From assembly GCF_004827385.1 (NCBI RefSeq), contig NZ_SRXN01000024.1, forward strand, positions 47,200-111,199: DNA of 64,000 nucleotides, written 5' to 3'. Positions 1-11,086 of the stretch are shown here, piece by piece. This stretch comes from Ensifer sp. MPMI2T (GTDB taxonomy: Bacteria > Pseudomonadota > Alphaproteobacteria > Rhizobiales > Rhizobiaceae). How positions within the stretch are numbered: the first letter of the stretch is position 1; every line of letters starts with the position of its first letter. The translations under genes were made by a program, and so were the position numbers. Below the pieces are notes generated by a model. That model saw nothing but the letters and a program-made list of their open reading frames with translations. It searched no databases and was not told where the DNA came from.

Positions 1-1381
<1,381 letters not shown>

Positions 1382-2713
1382 TCAGACCGGCGGCGCGATC
1401 TCGAGCGGCGTGCCGTCGGAAAAACGGGAGAGCCGGAAATTCGCAGGATCGACGATCGGCCGATCTCCCGTGACGAGGTCGGCGGCAAGGTGACCAGCGC
1501 CGGGACCGATGCCGAAGCCATGGCCGGAGAACCCGGTCGCGATCGTCAGTCCGGGGACTTTTTCGGCATGAGAAATGACCGGCACGGCATCGGGCGTGAC
1601 ATCGATCAGACCGGCCCAGATCTGCAGCGGCGCGGTCTGTCGGAGTGCCGGGAAGACCTTTCTTGCTTCCTCGAACGCCCTTAATGCGGAGCGCGGATCG
1701 GGCCGGGGGTCGAGGACCCGGTGGCGTTCGAAGGCGCCCGGACGGTCGAGCGGCACGGATGCGATCTCGAAGAGCTCGCGCCAGCTCTGCGCGCTCATGC
1801 CGACCTGCACGGCCTCGCCCTCTGCCTTTCGCGCAGGCTGAAAATCGCGAAAGAAAGCGAAACTGTCCGGGACGATCGGATGCAGGTTGGCGCCGCCGTC
1901 GGCGATGGTATAGCCGCCGTCGAGCCGCTTTCGATAGGCATAGGTCGCCGTCGCGCCGGCGGCCTCGGGTCCGCCGTCGACCGGCGTCGTTCTGAGCACG
2001 GTGTTGCGCACCTTCAGTTGCGGTAGCCGGATTCCGAGTCCCTTGCAAAAGAGCCGCGACCAGGCACCGCCAGCAAGGACGACCGTGGCGGTTTCGATCC
2101 GGCCCTTTTCCGTTATGACGGCGCTGATCCGGCCAGCGCTTCTCTCGATCCCGCGCACGGCGCAACCGGTGACGATGTGCGCCCCGGCGCGCCTCGCGCC
2201 TGCGGCAATCGCCGGCACGGCCTTCTGCGGCTCGGCCCGGCCGTCGCTCGGCGTAAAGAGCGCGCCTTTGTAGCGGGTCGTCGCCCCGGTCATCCTGGAC
2301 AGTGTTTCATCCGCGCCGATCTGGCGGCTGTTGACGCCATGCTGCCTGGCATGCGCCAACCAGGCGTCGCGATTGGCGATATCCCGCTCGTTTTCCGAGA
2401 CATACAAAATGCCGCTGCGGCGAAATCCGGTTTCACCGCCGACGCGCGCCTCGAGCGTATCCCAGATTTTCAGAGCCGCCATGGCAAGCGGGATCTCGCG
2501 GCGGTCGCGGCCCATCACGCGCACCCAACCCCAGTTGCGGCTCGATTGCTCGCCGCCGAGAGCGCCTTTCTCGCAGAGCACGACTTGCACGCCACGTTCG
2601 GCGAGAAAGAGCGCGGTGCTGACGCCGATAATGCCACCGCCGACAATCACGACCTCGGCTTTCGCGGGTGGCGTGTTATCGGTGGCGACAGGATCGAGAA
2701 CGGGACCGGGCAT
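1382..2713 (-). CDS. FAD-dependent oxidoreductase, DAO (D-amino acid / glycine oxidase) family
   Basis: A 443-residue protein with an N-terminal FAD-binding Rossmann motif, VVIVGGGIIGVSTALFLAER (about residues 20-41), followed by the acidic end of the second strand (VVLCEKG) and a C-terminal GFSGHGFGIGPGAGHLAADL stretch typical of the DAO/DadA/SolA family. Such enzymes oxidise secondary or D-amino acids or sarcosine-like amines, passing electrons to oxygen or a quinone. No signal peptide is visible, so it is probably cytoplasmic or membrane-peripheral. The substrate cannot be read from sequence. It lies on the same strand as bkdA1 but 354 bp away, and is divergent from the SDR gene. Confidence 0.85.
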   Translation of the reverse strand: MPGPVLDPVATDNTPPAKAEVVIVGGGIIGVSTALFLAERGVQVVLCEKGALGGEQSSRNWGWVRVMGRDRREIPLAMAALKIWDTLEARVGGETGFRRSGILYVSENERDIANRDAWLAHARQHGVNSRQIGADETLSRMTGATTRYKGALFTPSDGRAEPQKAVPAIAAGARRAGAHIVTGCAVRGIERSAGRISAVITEKGRIETATVVLAGGAWSRLFCKGLGIRLPQLKVRNTVLRTTPVDGGPEAAGATATYAYRKRLDGGYTIADGGANLHPIVPDSFAFFRDFQPARKAEGEAVQVGMSAQSWRELFEIASVPLDRPGAFERHRVLDPRPDPRSALRAFEEARKVFPALRQTAPLQIWAGLIDVTPDAVPVISHAEKVPGLTIATGFSGHGFGIGPGAGHLAADLVTGDRPIVDPANFRLSRFSDGTPLEIAPPV

Positions 2714-2990
2714 AGGCTCTAAGATACGGTGACTGTCCGCAATCGCTGCACTCTTCCCCGCTCCCGATCAAGGTCGCACGACCAATTTGCTGGCTACGAT
2801 GCGCAATTGCCACATGAACGCAAAGCGTCTTGGACACTCGGCCACCAGAACTGACACGCAGCCATTCTGTCTTTTTTCGATAAAAATACGATTGCTCCGC
2901 TTGACAGATCTGCGTGCTCCGATGTCTCTTGACCGGCATGACACGGGCCGCGAGAGTCCCGCGAGTGCAAGCACGGATGAGGAGGGAAAC

Positions 2991-3728
2991 ATGGGCGGAC
3001 TTCTGGCGGGCAAGCGGGCGGTGATCACGGCGGCGGCGCAAGGCATCGGCCGCGCAGCGGCCGAGGCTTTCAACCGCGAGGGCGCCTCGGTCGTGGCGAC
3101 CGACATCAATGAGGAGAAGCTCGCCGAGCTTGCGACCCAAGGGGTCGAGGTGGCGAAGCTCGACGTGCTCAGCGAAGAGGCGATTGCCGAGTTTGCAGCG
3201 CGTACCGGCGCTATCGACGTACTCTTCAACTGCGCCGGGTTCGTCCATGCCGGCACGATCCTCGAGGCGAGCGAGAAGGACTACGACTTCGCCTTCGACC
3301 TCAATGTGAAATCGATGTTCCGGATGATCCGCGCCTTCCTGCCCGGCATGATCGAAAAGGGCGGCGGCTCGATCATCAACATGTCGTCCGTGGCCGGGGT
3401 GCCGATGGGTGTCGCGAACCGCTTCGTCTATTCGGCGAGCAAGGCGGCGGTCGTCGGTCTTACCAAGTCGGTGGCGATGGATTTCATCGGCAAGGGCATC
3501 CGCTGCAACGCCATCGCGCCCGGTACCGTGCAATCCCCGTCACTCGAGGAGCGGATGAGAGCGCAGGGCGACTACGAGCAGGCGCGCGCCGCCTTCATCG
3601 CGCGCCAACCGATGGGCCGCCTCGGCACGCCCGAGGAGATCGCGGCGCTTGCCGTCTATCTCGGCAGCGATATCTCTGCCTATACGACTGGCCATGTGCA
3701 TGTGATCGACGGCGGCATGAGCCTCTAA
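2991..3728 (+). CDS. Short-chain dehydrogenase/reductase (SDR)
   Basis: A 245-residue classical SDR that uses NAD(P)H to interconvert a hydroxyl and a carbonyl. The start at 2991 was chosen because it follows GAGGAGGGAAAC, a good ribosome-binding site, and gives the normal family length; the upstream in-frame extension has no SDR similarity. Visible motifs are the cofactor loop TAAAQGIGRAA (about residues 13-23), the FNCAG strand, catalytic Ser in NMSSVAG and the YSASK catalytic pair. Overall resemblance is to the 3-hydroxybutyrate / 2-keto-3-deoxy-L-fuconate dehydrogenase branch (DHRS6-like), an inference from general look. The stop codon abuts a hairpin repeat. Confidence 0.88.
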   Translation: MGGLLAGKRAVITAAAQGIGRAAAEAFNREGASVVATDINEEKLAELATQGVEVAKLDVLSEEAIAEFAARTGAIDVLFNCAGFVHAGTILEASEKDYDFAFDLNVKSMFRMIRAFLPGMIEKGGGSIINMSSVAGVPMGVANRFVYSASKAAVVGLTKSVAMDFIGKGIRCNAIAPGTVQSPSLEERMRAQGDYEQARAAFIARQPMGRLGTPEEIAALAVYLGSDISAYTTGHVHVIDGGMSL

Positions 3729-3835
3729 AGCGCATCGCGTTCAATCGGACTCATGCGACGCGCTTTAGGTCATTGCTTTTATGCATGTCGTTGTCCCAAA
3801 ACCGCTGCACACTTTTGGGCGACATGCATTAGAAC
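3727..3835. repeat. Rhizobial hairpin repeat (loop-conserved family), copy 1
   Basis: Directly after the SDR stop lies a compound palindrome. An outer AAAGCGC/GCGCTTT pair (3727-3767) precedes a strong hairpin with arms ATGCATGTCG (3781-3790) and CGACATGCAT (3820-3829), an inner CCCAAAA/TTTTGGG pair and loop CCGCTGCACAC. Hairpins with the same inner loop and other stems occur at 33710-33752 and 56376-56420. It could act as a transcript-end or stabilising structure for the SDR messenger. Confidence 0.75.
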
Positions 3836-3887
3836 GTGCAGCACGGCTGGACTTCCAGAACTTCGGCCGAGACTCTATGCTCGCGGC

Positions 3888-4280
3888 ATGCGTGACGAAG
3901 ACTATAAACTCCACCCGGTCCTGCGTATCGATTTTCCGCCCGACGATCGCCTTGGGCGCGGCAAGATCATGCTCCTGGAGCTCATCCGCGAAACCGGTTC
4001 GATTTCCGCCGCCGGGCGCGCAATGGACATGTCCTACCGGCGCGCCTGGCTGCTCGTCGATGCCTTGAACCGGATGTTCAAGGAACCTTCGGTGGAATCG
4101 CAGCGCGGCGGCAAGCAGGGCGGCGGTGCCGCCGTCACCGCTTTCGGCGAGAAGCTGATTGAGCGCTTCCGGGCGATGGAGGCAAAGGCTTGCGCGGCGA
4201 TCGGGGATGATCTCGACTGGCTTGAGGCCGTTCGCAATCGCCATGTCGTTTCCGTGGAGGAAGCGGCCCGGCACGAGTGA
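3888..4280 (+). CDS. modE: ModE-like molybdate-responsive regulator, single HTH domain
   Basis: A 130-residue protein beginning MRDEDYKLHPV at 3888. The core LLELIRETGSISAAGRAMDM followed by SYRRAWLLVDALNRMF is the winged helix-turn-helix of the ModE/LysR-like family. Full-length ModE carries C-terminal MOP molybdate-binding domains; here the protein stops soon after the DNA-binding and dimerisation region, as in many alphaproteobacterial homologues. It faces modABC convergently, separated by a RIME-like repeat. A palindrome of ModE-box type lies before modA (7132-7155), the probable target. How molybdate is sensed by this short form is not visible. Confidence 0.82.
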   Translation: MRDEDYKLHPVLRIDFPPDDRLGRGKIMLLELIRETGSISAAGRAMDMSYRRAWLLVDALNRMFKEPSVESQRGGKQGGGAAVTAFGEKLIERFRAMEAKACAAIGDDLDWLEAVRNRHVVSVEEAARHE

Positions 4281-4294
4281 GCCACGCCGGCGCT

Positions 4295-4385
4295 TACGGC
4301 GCCGCGCGTTCAATCGGACGCGCAAAGGTCGCTGTAGCAGTTTGAATTACTGCATGATTCCTTAAATCGATTCCGATTTAAGGAA

Positions 4386-4393
<8 letters not shown>
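4295..4393. repeat. RIME-like repeat R2 between modE and modC
   Basis: This copy begins TA-CGGCGCCGCGCG and ends ATCATGCAG. It contains a first imperfect hairpin (GCGCGT/ACGCGC) and a second, perfect one with 20-bp arms at 4350-4369 and 4374-4393 around a 4-base loop. It lies between convergent modE and modC and may work as a two-way transcript end. The last bases overlap the modC stop codon (TGA at 4388-4386), so the repeat supplies the end of modC. Confidence 0.85.
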
Positions 4394-5461
<1,068 letters not shown>

Positions 5462-5465
<4 letters not shown>

Positions 5466-6166
5466 GCCGCCACCGACCGCTTTGCCGCGACTGCGGCGAA
5501 AATCTCCGACAGCATCAATGCCGCCATCGAGATGATGACGGAGATGATGGCGAGGCGCATCGCTCCGGCATCACCGCCTGGAACTTGGGTGAAAGCGTAG
5601 ATCGCGACGGAGAGCGTCTGCGTCTCGCCCGGTATGTTGGAGACGAAGGTGATCGTCGCCCCGAACTCGCCCATCGCCTTGGCGAAGGAGAGGATCATGC
5701 CGGCGATGATGCCGGGCAGGATCAATGGCAGTGTAACGGTCACAAACACCCATGCTGGCCCAGCGCCGAGCGTGGCGGCGGCGTCCTCGAGCTTGCGGTC
5801 GACCGCCTCGATCGACAGCCGGATGCTGCGCACCATCAAGGGAAAGCCCATAACCGCGCAGGCAAGCGCGGCACCTGTCCAGCGAAAGGAAAAGACGATG
5901 CCGAAATTGTCGGCAAGGAAGGCGCCGATCGGCCCTCGCCGACCGAAGAGAAGCAGCAGCACGAATCCGGTGACCACCGGCGGCAGGACGAGCGGCATGT
6001 GCACGATGCCATTCAGGACCGACTTGCCCCAGAAGCGTCCGCGCGCGAGCACCATGGCGGTAAGCAGTGCCGGCGGCAGGCTGCACAACATTGCGACGGT
6101 GGCGACCCGTAGGCTCAGTTGGACCGCCGTCCACTCGGCGTCACTCAGTGTCATCAACCAATCCAA
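5462..6166 (-). CDS. modB: Molybdate ABC transporter permease ModB
   Basis: A 234-residue inner-membrane permease with about five hydrophobic segments. The EAA-type cytoplasmic loop that docks on ModC is visible as [20 protein letters not shown], and the motif [14 protein letters not shown] is typical of molybdate permeases. It overlaps modC by four bases and follows modA after about 147 bp. An in-frame ATG 12 bases downstream (MTLSDAEW) is also possible. Together with ModA and ModC it forms the high-affinity molybdate importer. Confidence 0.95.
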
Positions 6167-6313
6167 ACGCCAATTTCCTCAAATTCTGCGCCGCAGGTCC
6201 GGTCCGACCCGGGGCGCGGAGATCGCCACGACACTTTGAACGCCTACCCGATCTTATCCATAAATCTAATGATTTCAGCAGGCACTCGTGCTCCCGCAGA
6301 GTGTTGCGTCAGC

Positions 6314-7114
6314 TCATTTAAGCACCGTGAAGCCCTCAGCCTTGAAGAATGCCGCCGCCTTGGCCGACTTGACGAACTCGATATAGGCGGCAGCGTCGGC
6401 GCTCCTGCTGTCAGTGGTGATCGCAATCGGATAGATGATGGGCGGATGACTGCCCTCCGGGAACGTGCCGACCACCTTTACGCCCGGATCGGCGACCGCA
6501 TCCGTCTGGTAGACGATGCCATAAGGAGCCTCGCCGCGAGATACCAGGAGAAGTGCTGCGCGTACGCTTTCCGCGCCCGCTACCTTCTGTTCGACCGCCG
6601 GCCAGAGCCCCAGTTTTTCCAGTGCCGCCTTGCCGTATCTGCCGGCTGGAACCGTATCGACGGCGCCCATCGCCAGGCGGCCGTCGCCGATGAGAGCCGC
6701 GAGGTCGAAACCGGGCTTGATATCGACGGCTTTCGAATCGGGCATTGCGGAGACGAGGACGAGGCGGTTGCGGAGCAGGTTGGAGCGGGTATCCGTTCTG
6801 ATCAGCTTCTTGTCGGCAAGATAGTCCATCCAAGCGAGGTCCGCCGAAATGAAAACGTCCGCCGGCGCGCCCTGTTCAATCTGCTTCGCAAGGGCCGAAC
6901 TCGCCGCATAAGAGGCTGTGGTCTCCTTGCCGGCTTCCTTTTGCCATTCGGCATTGACCGCATCGAGCGCGTTCTTCAGGCTTGCCGCAGCGAAGACCGT
7001 CACTTTTTCTGCCGCATGTGCCGGCGCGAGAACCGCACCTGCCAGAGCGAGGCCCAGCGCCAGCACCAAAGCTTTGAGCCCCAAGCCAGCGAGCCAATCT
7101 CTCCGTCCCCTCAT
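6314..7114 (-). CDS. modA: Molybdate ABC transporter periplasmic binding protein ModA
   Basis: A 266-residue periplasmic protein with an N-terminal signal sequence: basic MRGRRDW, a long hydrophobic core, and a likely cleavage after APAHA near residue 35. The mature start VTVFAAASLKNALDAVN is the hallmark of ModA/WtpA-type binding proteins, whose serines coordinate the oxyanion. It is the first gene of modABC. A ModE-box palindrome lies 18-41 bases upstream of the start codon, so the operon is probably repressed when molybdate is plentiful. Confidence 0.95.
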   Translation of the reverse strand: MRGRRDWLAGLGLKALVLALGLALAGAVLAPAHAAEKVTVFAAASLKNALDAVNAEWQKEAGKETTASYAASSALAKQIEQGAPADVFISADLAWMDYLADKKLIRTDTRSNLLRNRLVLVSAMPDSKAVDIKPGFDLAALIGDGRLAMGAVDTVPAGRYGKAALEKLGLWPAVEQKVAGAESVRAALLLVSRGEAPYGIVYQTDAVADPGVKVVGTFPEGSHPPIIYPIAITTDSRSADAAAYIEFVKSAKAAAFFKAEGFTVLK

Positions 7115-7131
7115 CCGCGCCTCCGCCCAGT

Positions 7132-7155
7132 CGTGATATTTTTAAGAATATAACG
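7132..7155. promoter_or_regulatory. ModE-type operator upstream of modA
   Basis: Arms CGTGATATT (7132-7140) and AATATAACG (7147-7155) form a 9-6-9 inverted repeat with eight of nine pairs. The layout and the TATAT/ATATA core match the known Mo-box consensus (CGnTATAT-N6-ATATAnCG). It sits just upstream of modA and could also touch the divergent ung promoter. Binding by the window's ModE-like protein is inferred. Confidence 0.75.
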
Positions 7156-7307
7156 CTTCGCTGTTTTGGTTAGCGCTATGTACGAATAAATACAATGCCC
7201 CCCGCGCGGATAATCAAAAACAGTGAACCGAGGCCGCGGACATCGCGGCAGTGCTTGCGATGGGCGCTCGCGGGGCTAAATTCCGGAGCGAGAGAGAAGC
7301 GAGGGAC

Positions 7308-8027
7308 ATGCCCATGGATGCGACGATCAGGCTGGAAGAGACCTGGAGGACCGCGCTGGCGCCGGAATTCCGTCACACCTATATGGCCGATCTCAAACGG
7401 TTCCTGCTGGACGAGAAAGGGCAGGGCCGGCAGATCTTTCCGAAGGGTAGCGAATATTTCCGGGCACTCGACCTGACACCGCTCGATAAGGTGCGCGTCG
7501 TTATCCTCGGGCAGGATCCCTATCACGGCGACGGCCAGGCGCACGGGCTTTGCTTCAGTGTGCGCCACGGCGTGCGCGTACCGCCGTCGCTCGTCAACAT
7601 CTACAAGGAGCTTCAGGACGACCTCGGCATCCCGCCGGCGCGCCACGGCTTCCTCGAAAGCTGGGCGCGTCAGGGCGTTCTGCTCCTGAACGCCGTGCTG
7701 ACAGTCGAGCGAGGCCGGGCGGCATCGCATCAGGGCCGGGGCTGGGAGCGGTTTACCGATGCCGTCATCCGGGCGGTCAACGAGCAGCAGCACCCCGTCG
7801 TCTTCATGCTGTGGGGCTCTCATGCGCAAAAGAAGGCGGCCTTTGTCGATCAGTCCCGGCATCTCGTGCTGAAGGCGGCGCATCCTTCTCCGCTTTCGGC
7901 GCATTCGGGCTTTCTCGGCTGCCGGCATTTCTCGAAGGCGAATGATTTCCTCGTTTCCAAGGGCTTCGATCCGATTGACTGGCGATTGCCGGAGAAGCCG
8001 GAGATTGCCGACAGTCAACTGAGCTGA
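7308..8027 (+). CDS. ung: Uracil-DNA glycosylase (family 1)
   Basis: A 239-residue enzyme that removes uracil from DNA to start base-excision repair. Diagnostic motifs are the water-activating [18 protein letters not shown] (about residues 66-83), [22 protein letters not shown] and the DNA-intercalating [11 protein letters not shown]. The ATG at 7308 follows GCGAGGGAC; an ATG six bases later is equally possible. It is divergent from modA and is followed at once by a shortened RIME-like repeat. Confidence 0.95.
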   Translation: MPMDATIRLEETWRTALAPEFRHTYMADLKRFLLDEKGQGRQIFPKGSEYFRALDLTPLDKVRVVILGQDPYHGDGQAHGLCFSVRHGVRVPPSLVNIYKELQDDLGIPPARHGFLESWARQGVLLLNAVLTVERGRAASHQGRGWERFTDAVIRAVNEQQHPVVFMLWGSHAQKKAAFVDQSRHLVLKAAHPSPLSAHSGFLGCRHFSKANDFLVSKGFDPIDWRLPEKPEIADSQLS

Positions 8028-8032
8028 ATTGC

Positions 8033-8074
8033 TACTGCGTCCTTTGCGCGTCTGAAAAGACGCGCGTCGCTGTA
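8033..8074. repeat. Truncated RIME-like repeat R3
   Basis: A 42-bp remnant flanked by TA at both ends: TACTGC joins directly to the second hairpin of the family (TTTGCGCGTC ... GACGCGCG ... CGCTGTA). The first hairpin is missing, as if removed by an internal deletion. It lies 5 bp after the ung stop and may end its transcript. Confidence 0.7.
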
Positions 8075-8180
8075 GGACTGGCGCGACCTCGCCGACGGCT
8101 GTCGCTGACAAACCTTGCGTCGTTGTCTCCGATCGGCCAAAGACTGCCCAATAAGGCGCAGCGTGAGAGGCAGGCAGAAC

Positions 8181-8948
8181 ATGCGGCATATCCTGATTAT
8201 CGGCATCGGTGCGGGCAATCCCGAACACGTGACCATTCAGGCAATCAACGCCCTCAACAAGGCCGACGTGCTGTTCATCCCGACCAAGGGGGCGAAGAAG
8301 ACCGAGCTTGCCGAGGTCCGCCGCGAAATATGTGCGCGCTATGTGACGAGAAGCGACAGCCGCACGGTCGAGTTCGCCGTGCCGGTACGAAAGACCGAGG
8401 GGCGGAGCTATAGCGGCAGCGTCGACGACTGGCACGGAAGCATCGCCGCCATCTACGAGGCACTGCTGCTCGGCGAACTCGGTGAAGGGCAGACCGGCGC
8501 CTTCCTGGTCTGGGGCGATCCGATGCTTTACGACAGCTCGATCCGCATCGTGGAGCGCGTCAAGGCGCGAGGCCATGTGGCGTTCGATTTCGAAGTCGTT
8601 CCCGGTATCACCAGTCTTCAGGCGCTCTGCGCCAGCCACCGCATCCCGCTCAACCTCGTCGGCAAGCCGGTCGCGATCACCACCGGCCGGCGGCTTGCCG
8701 AAACTTTCCCGGATAAAAGCGAGACGGCGGTCGTCATGCTCGATGGGGAGCAGGCGTTCGAGAAGATCGACGACCCGGACGCCGATATCTACTGGGGTGC
8801 CTATCTTGGCACGTCGGACGAGATCGTCATCTCCGGCCGTCTTGCGGAAGTGAAGGAGGAGATCCTGAGGGTGCGTGACGAGGCGCGGCAACGTATCGGC
8901 TGGATCATGGATATCTATCTGCTGCGCAAAGGCGCTGATTTTGAGTAG
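8181..8948 (+). CDS. cobF: Precorrin-6A synthase (deacetylating) CobF
   Basis: A 255-residue SAM-dependent tetrapyrrole methyltransferase that methylates C-1 of precorrin-5 with loss of acetate, a step of the aerobic B12 pathway. The start at 8181 follows GAGAGGCAGGCAGAAC. The family's N-terminal glycine motif is ILIIGIGAGNPEHVT, the SAM-contact loop is VWGDPMLYDSS and the EVVPGITSLQALCAS segment is typical. It opens the cob cluster and is separated from cobG by 126 bp. Confidence 0.94.
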   Translation: MRHILIIGIGAGNPEHVTIQAINALNKADVLFIPTKGAKKTELAEVRREICARYVTRSDSRTVEFAVPVRKTEGRSYSGSVDDWHGSIAAIYEALLLGELGEGQTGAFLVWGDPMLYDSSIRIVERVKARGHVAFDFEVVPGITSLQALCASHRIPLNLVGKPVAITTGRRLAETFPDKSETAVVMLDGEQAFEKIDDPDADIYWGAYLGTSDEIVISGRLAEVKEEILRVRDEARQRIGWIMDIYLLRKGADFE

Positions 8949-9074
8949 TAGAAGCAGGTTCGCCGCCAATATCGCTTGGCCTTTGATCTCTCTCAAAGCG
9001 CGCGCCTGTGATATAGCGTCGATCGAATGCGGCGAGGACCATTGCCCTGTTTGCCGGGAGGATTGACCAAAGCG

Positions 9075-10451
9075 ATGACAAGCTGTGCCACGCCGAGACT
9101 AGACGCGGCCGCTCCCGATCACTCGATGCGGCGGGGCGCTTGTCCGTCGCTTGCGAAGCCGATGCAGACCGGCGACGGACTGCTGGTTCGGCTGCGGCCA
9201 GCGACCGGTAGCTTGACGCCCGCGGAGTTGCAGGCGCTTGCGGTCGCCGCCGAGCGTTTCGGCAATGGCATTCTGGAAGTGACGGCCCGGGGCAATCTGC
9301 AGGTCCGGGGCCTCACAGCGGCGAACGTTGCAGGCCTCGCATTGGCAATCGGCAAGGCAGGCATTGCGGTTGCCGAAGGGGTTGCGATCGAAACGCCGCC
9401 GCTTGCCGGTGTCGATATAGACGAGATCATCGATCCCCGCCCGTTTGCGCTCGCGCTGCGCGAAGCGATCGCCGCGCTCGACCCGCCTCTCAAGCTCGCG
9501 CCGAAGCTCTCCATCATTGTCGACGGTGGCGGCCGCTTTCATCTCGACGACATCGTTGCCGATCTGCGTTTGAAGGCGGTGAATACGGATGACGGCGTGG
9601 CCTGGCTGCTTTCGCTTGGTGGAACTGCGCGCGCGGCGCGGCCGGTTGCACTGCTCGATCAGCGCGAGGCTGTACCCGGCCTCCTGGCCGTTGTCCGCAG
9701 GCTCGCCGCCATGGGCGATACGGCGCGGGGCCGTGACCTCGATGCAGAGGTGGTCAAGGACGAATTGGCGGGCAGAGCGCGTCCGCCGGCGACATCAACC
9801 CTGGCGATGGAATCGGCCGTGCCGGTTGCCGGTCTTCACACGCTCGCCGATGGCGCCACCGTGCTTGGCGTGGGCCTCGCTTTCGCCCAGGCCGATGCGG
9901 CCAGCCTGACGGCATTCCTGCGCAACGCCGAGGAATTGGGTGCCGCCGAAATACGCCTTGCACCGGGACACGGGCTTTTCCTGCTCGGACTCGATCGTGA
10001 TGCCGCAGCGATAGTGCAGCGCCTCGCGTTCTCGCTGGGCTTCCGCATCGCGCCGGATGATCCGCGCAACCATATTGCCACCTGCGCCGGCACGGGCGCC
10101 TGTGCTTCCGCGCTGATGGAGACCAAAGCCGTGGCACGGTTGATGGTCGAGGCAGCACCCGAACTGCTCGACGGTTCGTTGACCGTACATCTCTCCGGCT
10201 GTCCCAAAGGGTGCGCGCGACCATCATCTTCCGAGCTGACGCTCGTCGGTGCGCCATCAGGATATGCGCTTGTCGTAAATGGTACTGCTTCCGTCGCGCC
10301 GAGCGCCTACACGGATGCGAATGGAATAAGATCCGCCTTCGCGCATCTCGGTGCGCTGGTGCGGGAAAACAAAGACGCTGGCGAATCGGCGCGGTCCTGT
10401 CTTACACGGCTCGGGGCCGCGCGCATCGCCGCCGCGTTTGAACAGGGATAG
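9075..10451 (+). CDS. cobG: Precorrin-3B synthase CobG
   Basis: A 458-residue iron-sulphur monooxygenase related to nitrite/sulphite reductases that hydroxylates precorrin-3A and forms the lactone before ring contraction, using oxygen. The ferredoxin-like half domains show RLRPATGSLTPAELQALA and RGNLQVRGL. Cysteines for the 4Fe-4S centre and sirohaem-like site are in CAGTGACAS and HLSGCPKGCARPS (about residues 336-385). The start at 9075 (MTSCATPRLD) was preferred to an in-frame ATG 48 bases upstream because the extra N-terminus looks non-coding. Presence of CobG marks the oxygen-dependent B12 route. Confidence 0.93.
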   Translation: MTSCATPRLDAAAPDHSMRRGACPSLAKPMQTGDGLLVRLRPATGSLTPAELQALAVAAERFGNGILEVTARGNLQVRGLTAANVAGLALAIGKAGIAVAEGVAIETPPLAGVDIDEIIDPRPFALALREAIAALDPPLKLAPKLSIIVDGGGRFHLDDIVADLRLKAVNTDDGVAWLLSLGGTARAARPVALLDQREAVPGLLAVVRRLAAMGDTARGRDLDAEVVKDELAGRARPPATSTLAMESAVPVAGLHTLADGATVLGVGLAFAQADAASLTAFLRNAEELGAAEIRLAPGHGLFLLGLDRDAAAIVQRLAFSLGFRIAPDDPRNHIATCAGTGACASALMETKAVARLMVEAAPELLDGSLTVHLSGCPKGCARPSSSELTLVGAPSGYALVVNGTASVAPSAYTDANGIRSAFAHLGALVRENKDAGESARSCLTRLGAARIAAAFEQG

Positions 10452-10453
10452 AA

Positions 10454-11086
10454 ATGCCGGACTACGACTATATCCGCGATGGCAACGCCATCTATGAGCG
10501 TTCCTTTGCCATCATCCGGGCGGAGGCCGATCTTTCCGGCTTTTCCGAGGAGGAGGCCGATCTCGCCGTGCGCATGGTGCATGCCTGCGGCTCGGTCGAG
10601 GCCGCGCGCCAATTCGTCTTCTCGCCGGACTTCGTTTCTGCCGCGCGCACGGCGCTGAAAAACGGCGCACCGATCTTCTGCGACGCGGAGATGGTGGCGC
10701 ATGGCGTGACGCGGGCGCGGCTGCCGGCAGGCAACGACGTCATCTGCACGCTTCGCGATCCGCGAACGGTCGCACTCGCGGCCGAGATCGGCAATACGCG
10801 CTCGGCGGCGGCGCTGAAACTCTGGGGCGAACGCATGGCCGGCTCCGTCGTTGCGATCGGCAATGCGCCGACCGCGCTCTTCTATCTGCTCGAAATGTTG
10901 CGGGACGGCGCGCCGAAACCGGCGGCGATCCTTGGCATGCCGGTCGGCTTCGTCGGCGCGGCGGAATCGAAGGACGCGCTTGCCGAAAATTCCTACGGTG
11001 TTCCCTTCGCGATCGTCCGCGGCCGTCTTGGCGGCAGCGCCATGACCGCGGCGGCGCTCAATTCGCTCGCGAGGCCGGGCCTGTGA
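10454..11086 (+). CDS. cobH: Precorrin-8X methylmutase CobH
   Basis: A 210-residue mutase that moves the C-11 methyl group to C-12, turning precorrin-8X into hydrogenobyrinic acid. The active-site histidine lies in AVRMVHACGSVEAA (about residue 43); GMPVGFVGAAESKDAL is a conserved family stretch near the C-terminus. The start is two bases after the cobG stop and the stop overlaps the GTG of cobI, so the four genes are surely co-translated. Confidence 0.96.
   Translation: MPDYDYIRDGNAIYERSFAIIRAEADLSGFSEEEADLAVRMVHACGSVEAARQFVFSPDFVSAARTALKNGAPIFCDAEMVAHGVTRARLPAGNDVICTLRDPRTVALAAEIGNTRSAAALKLWGERMAGSVVAIGNAPTALFYLLEMLRDGAPKPAAILGMPVGFVGAAESKDALAENSYGVPFAIVRGRLGGSAMTAAALNSLARPGL

Noticed and set aside
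7176..8996. 606-codon open frame on the minus strand across ung and cobF
   Set aside because: It is the antisense of two well-identified genes; the translation shows no family features, and open antisense frames are common at this GC content.
8028..9074. Cobalamin riboswitch before cobF or cobG
   Set aside because: I could not find the B12-box or the other conserved segments in the spacers 8075-8180 or 8949-9074.
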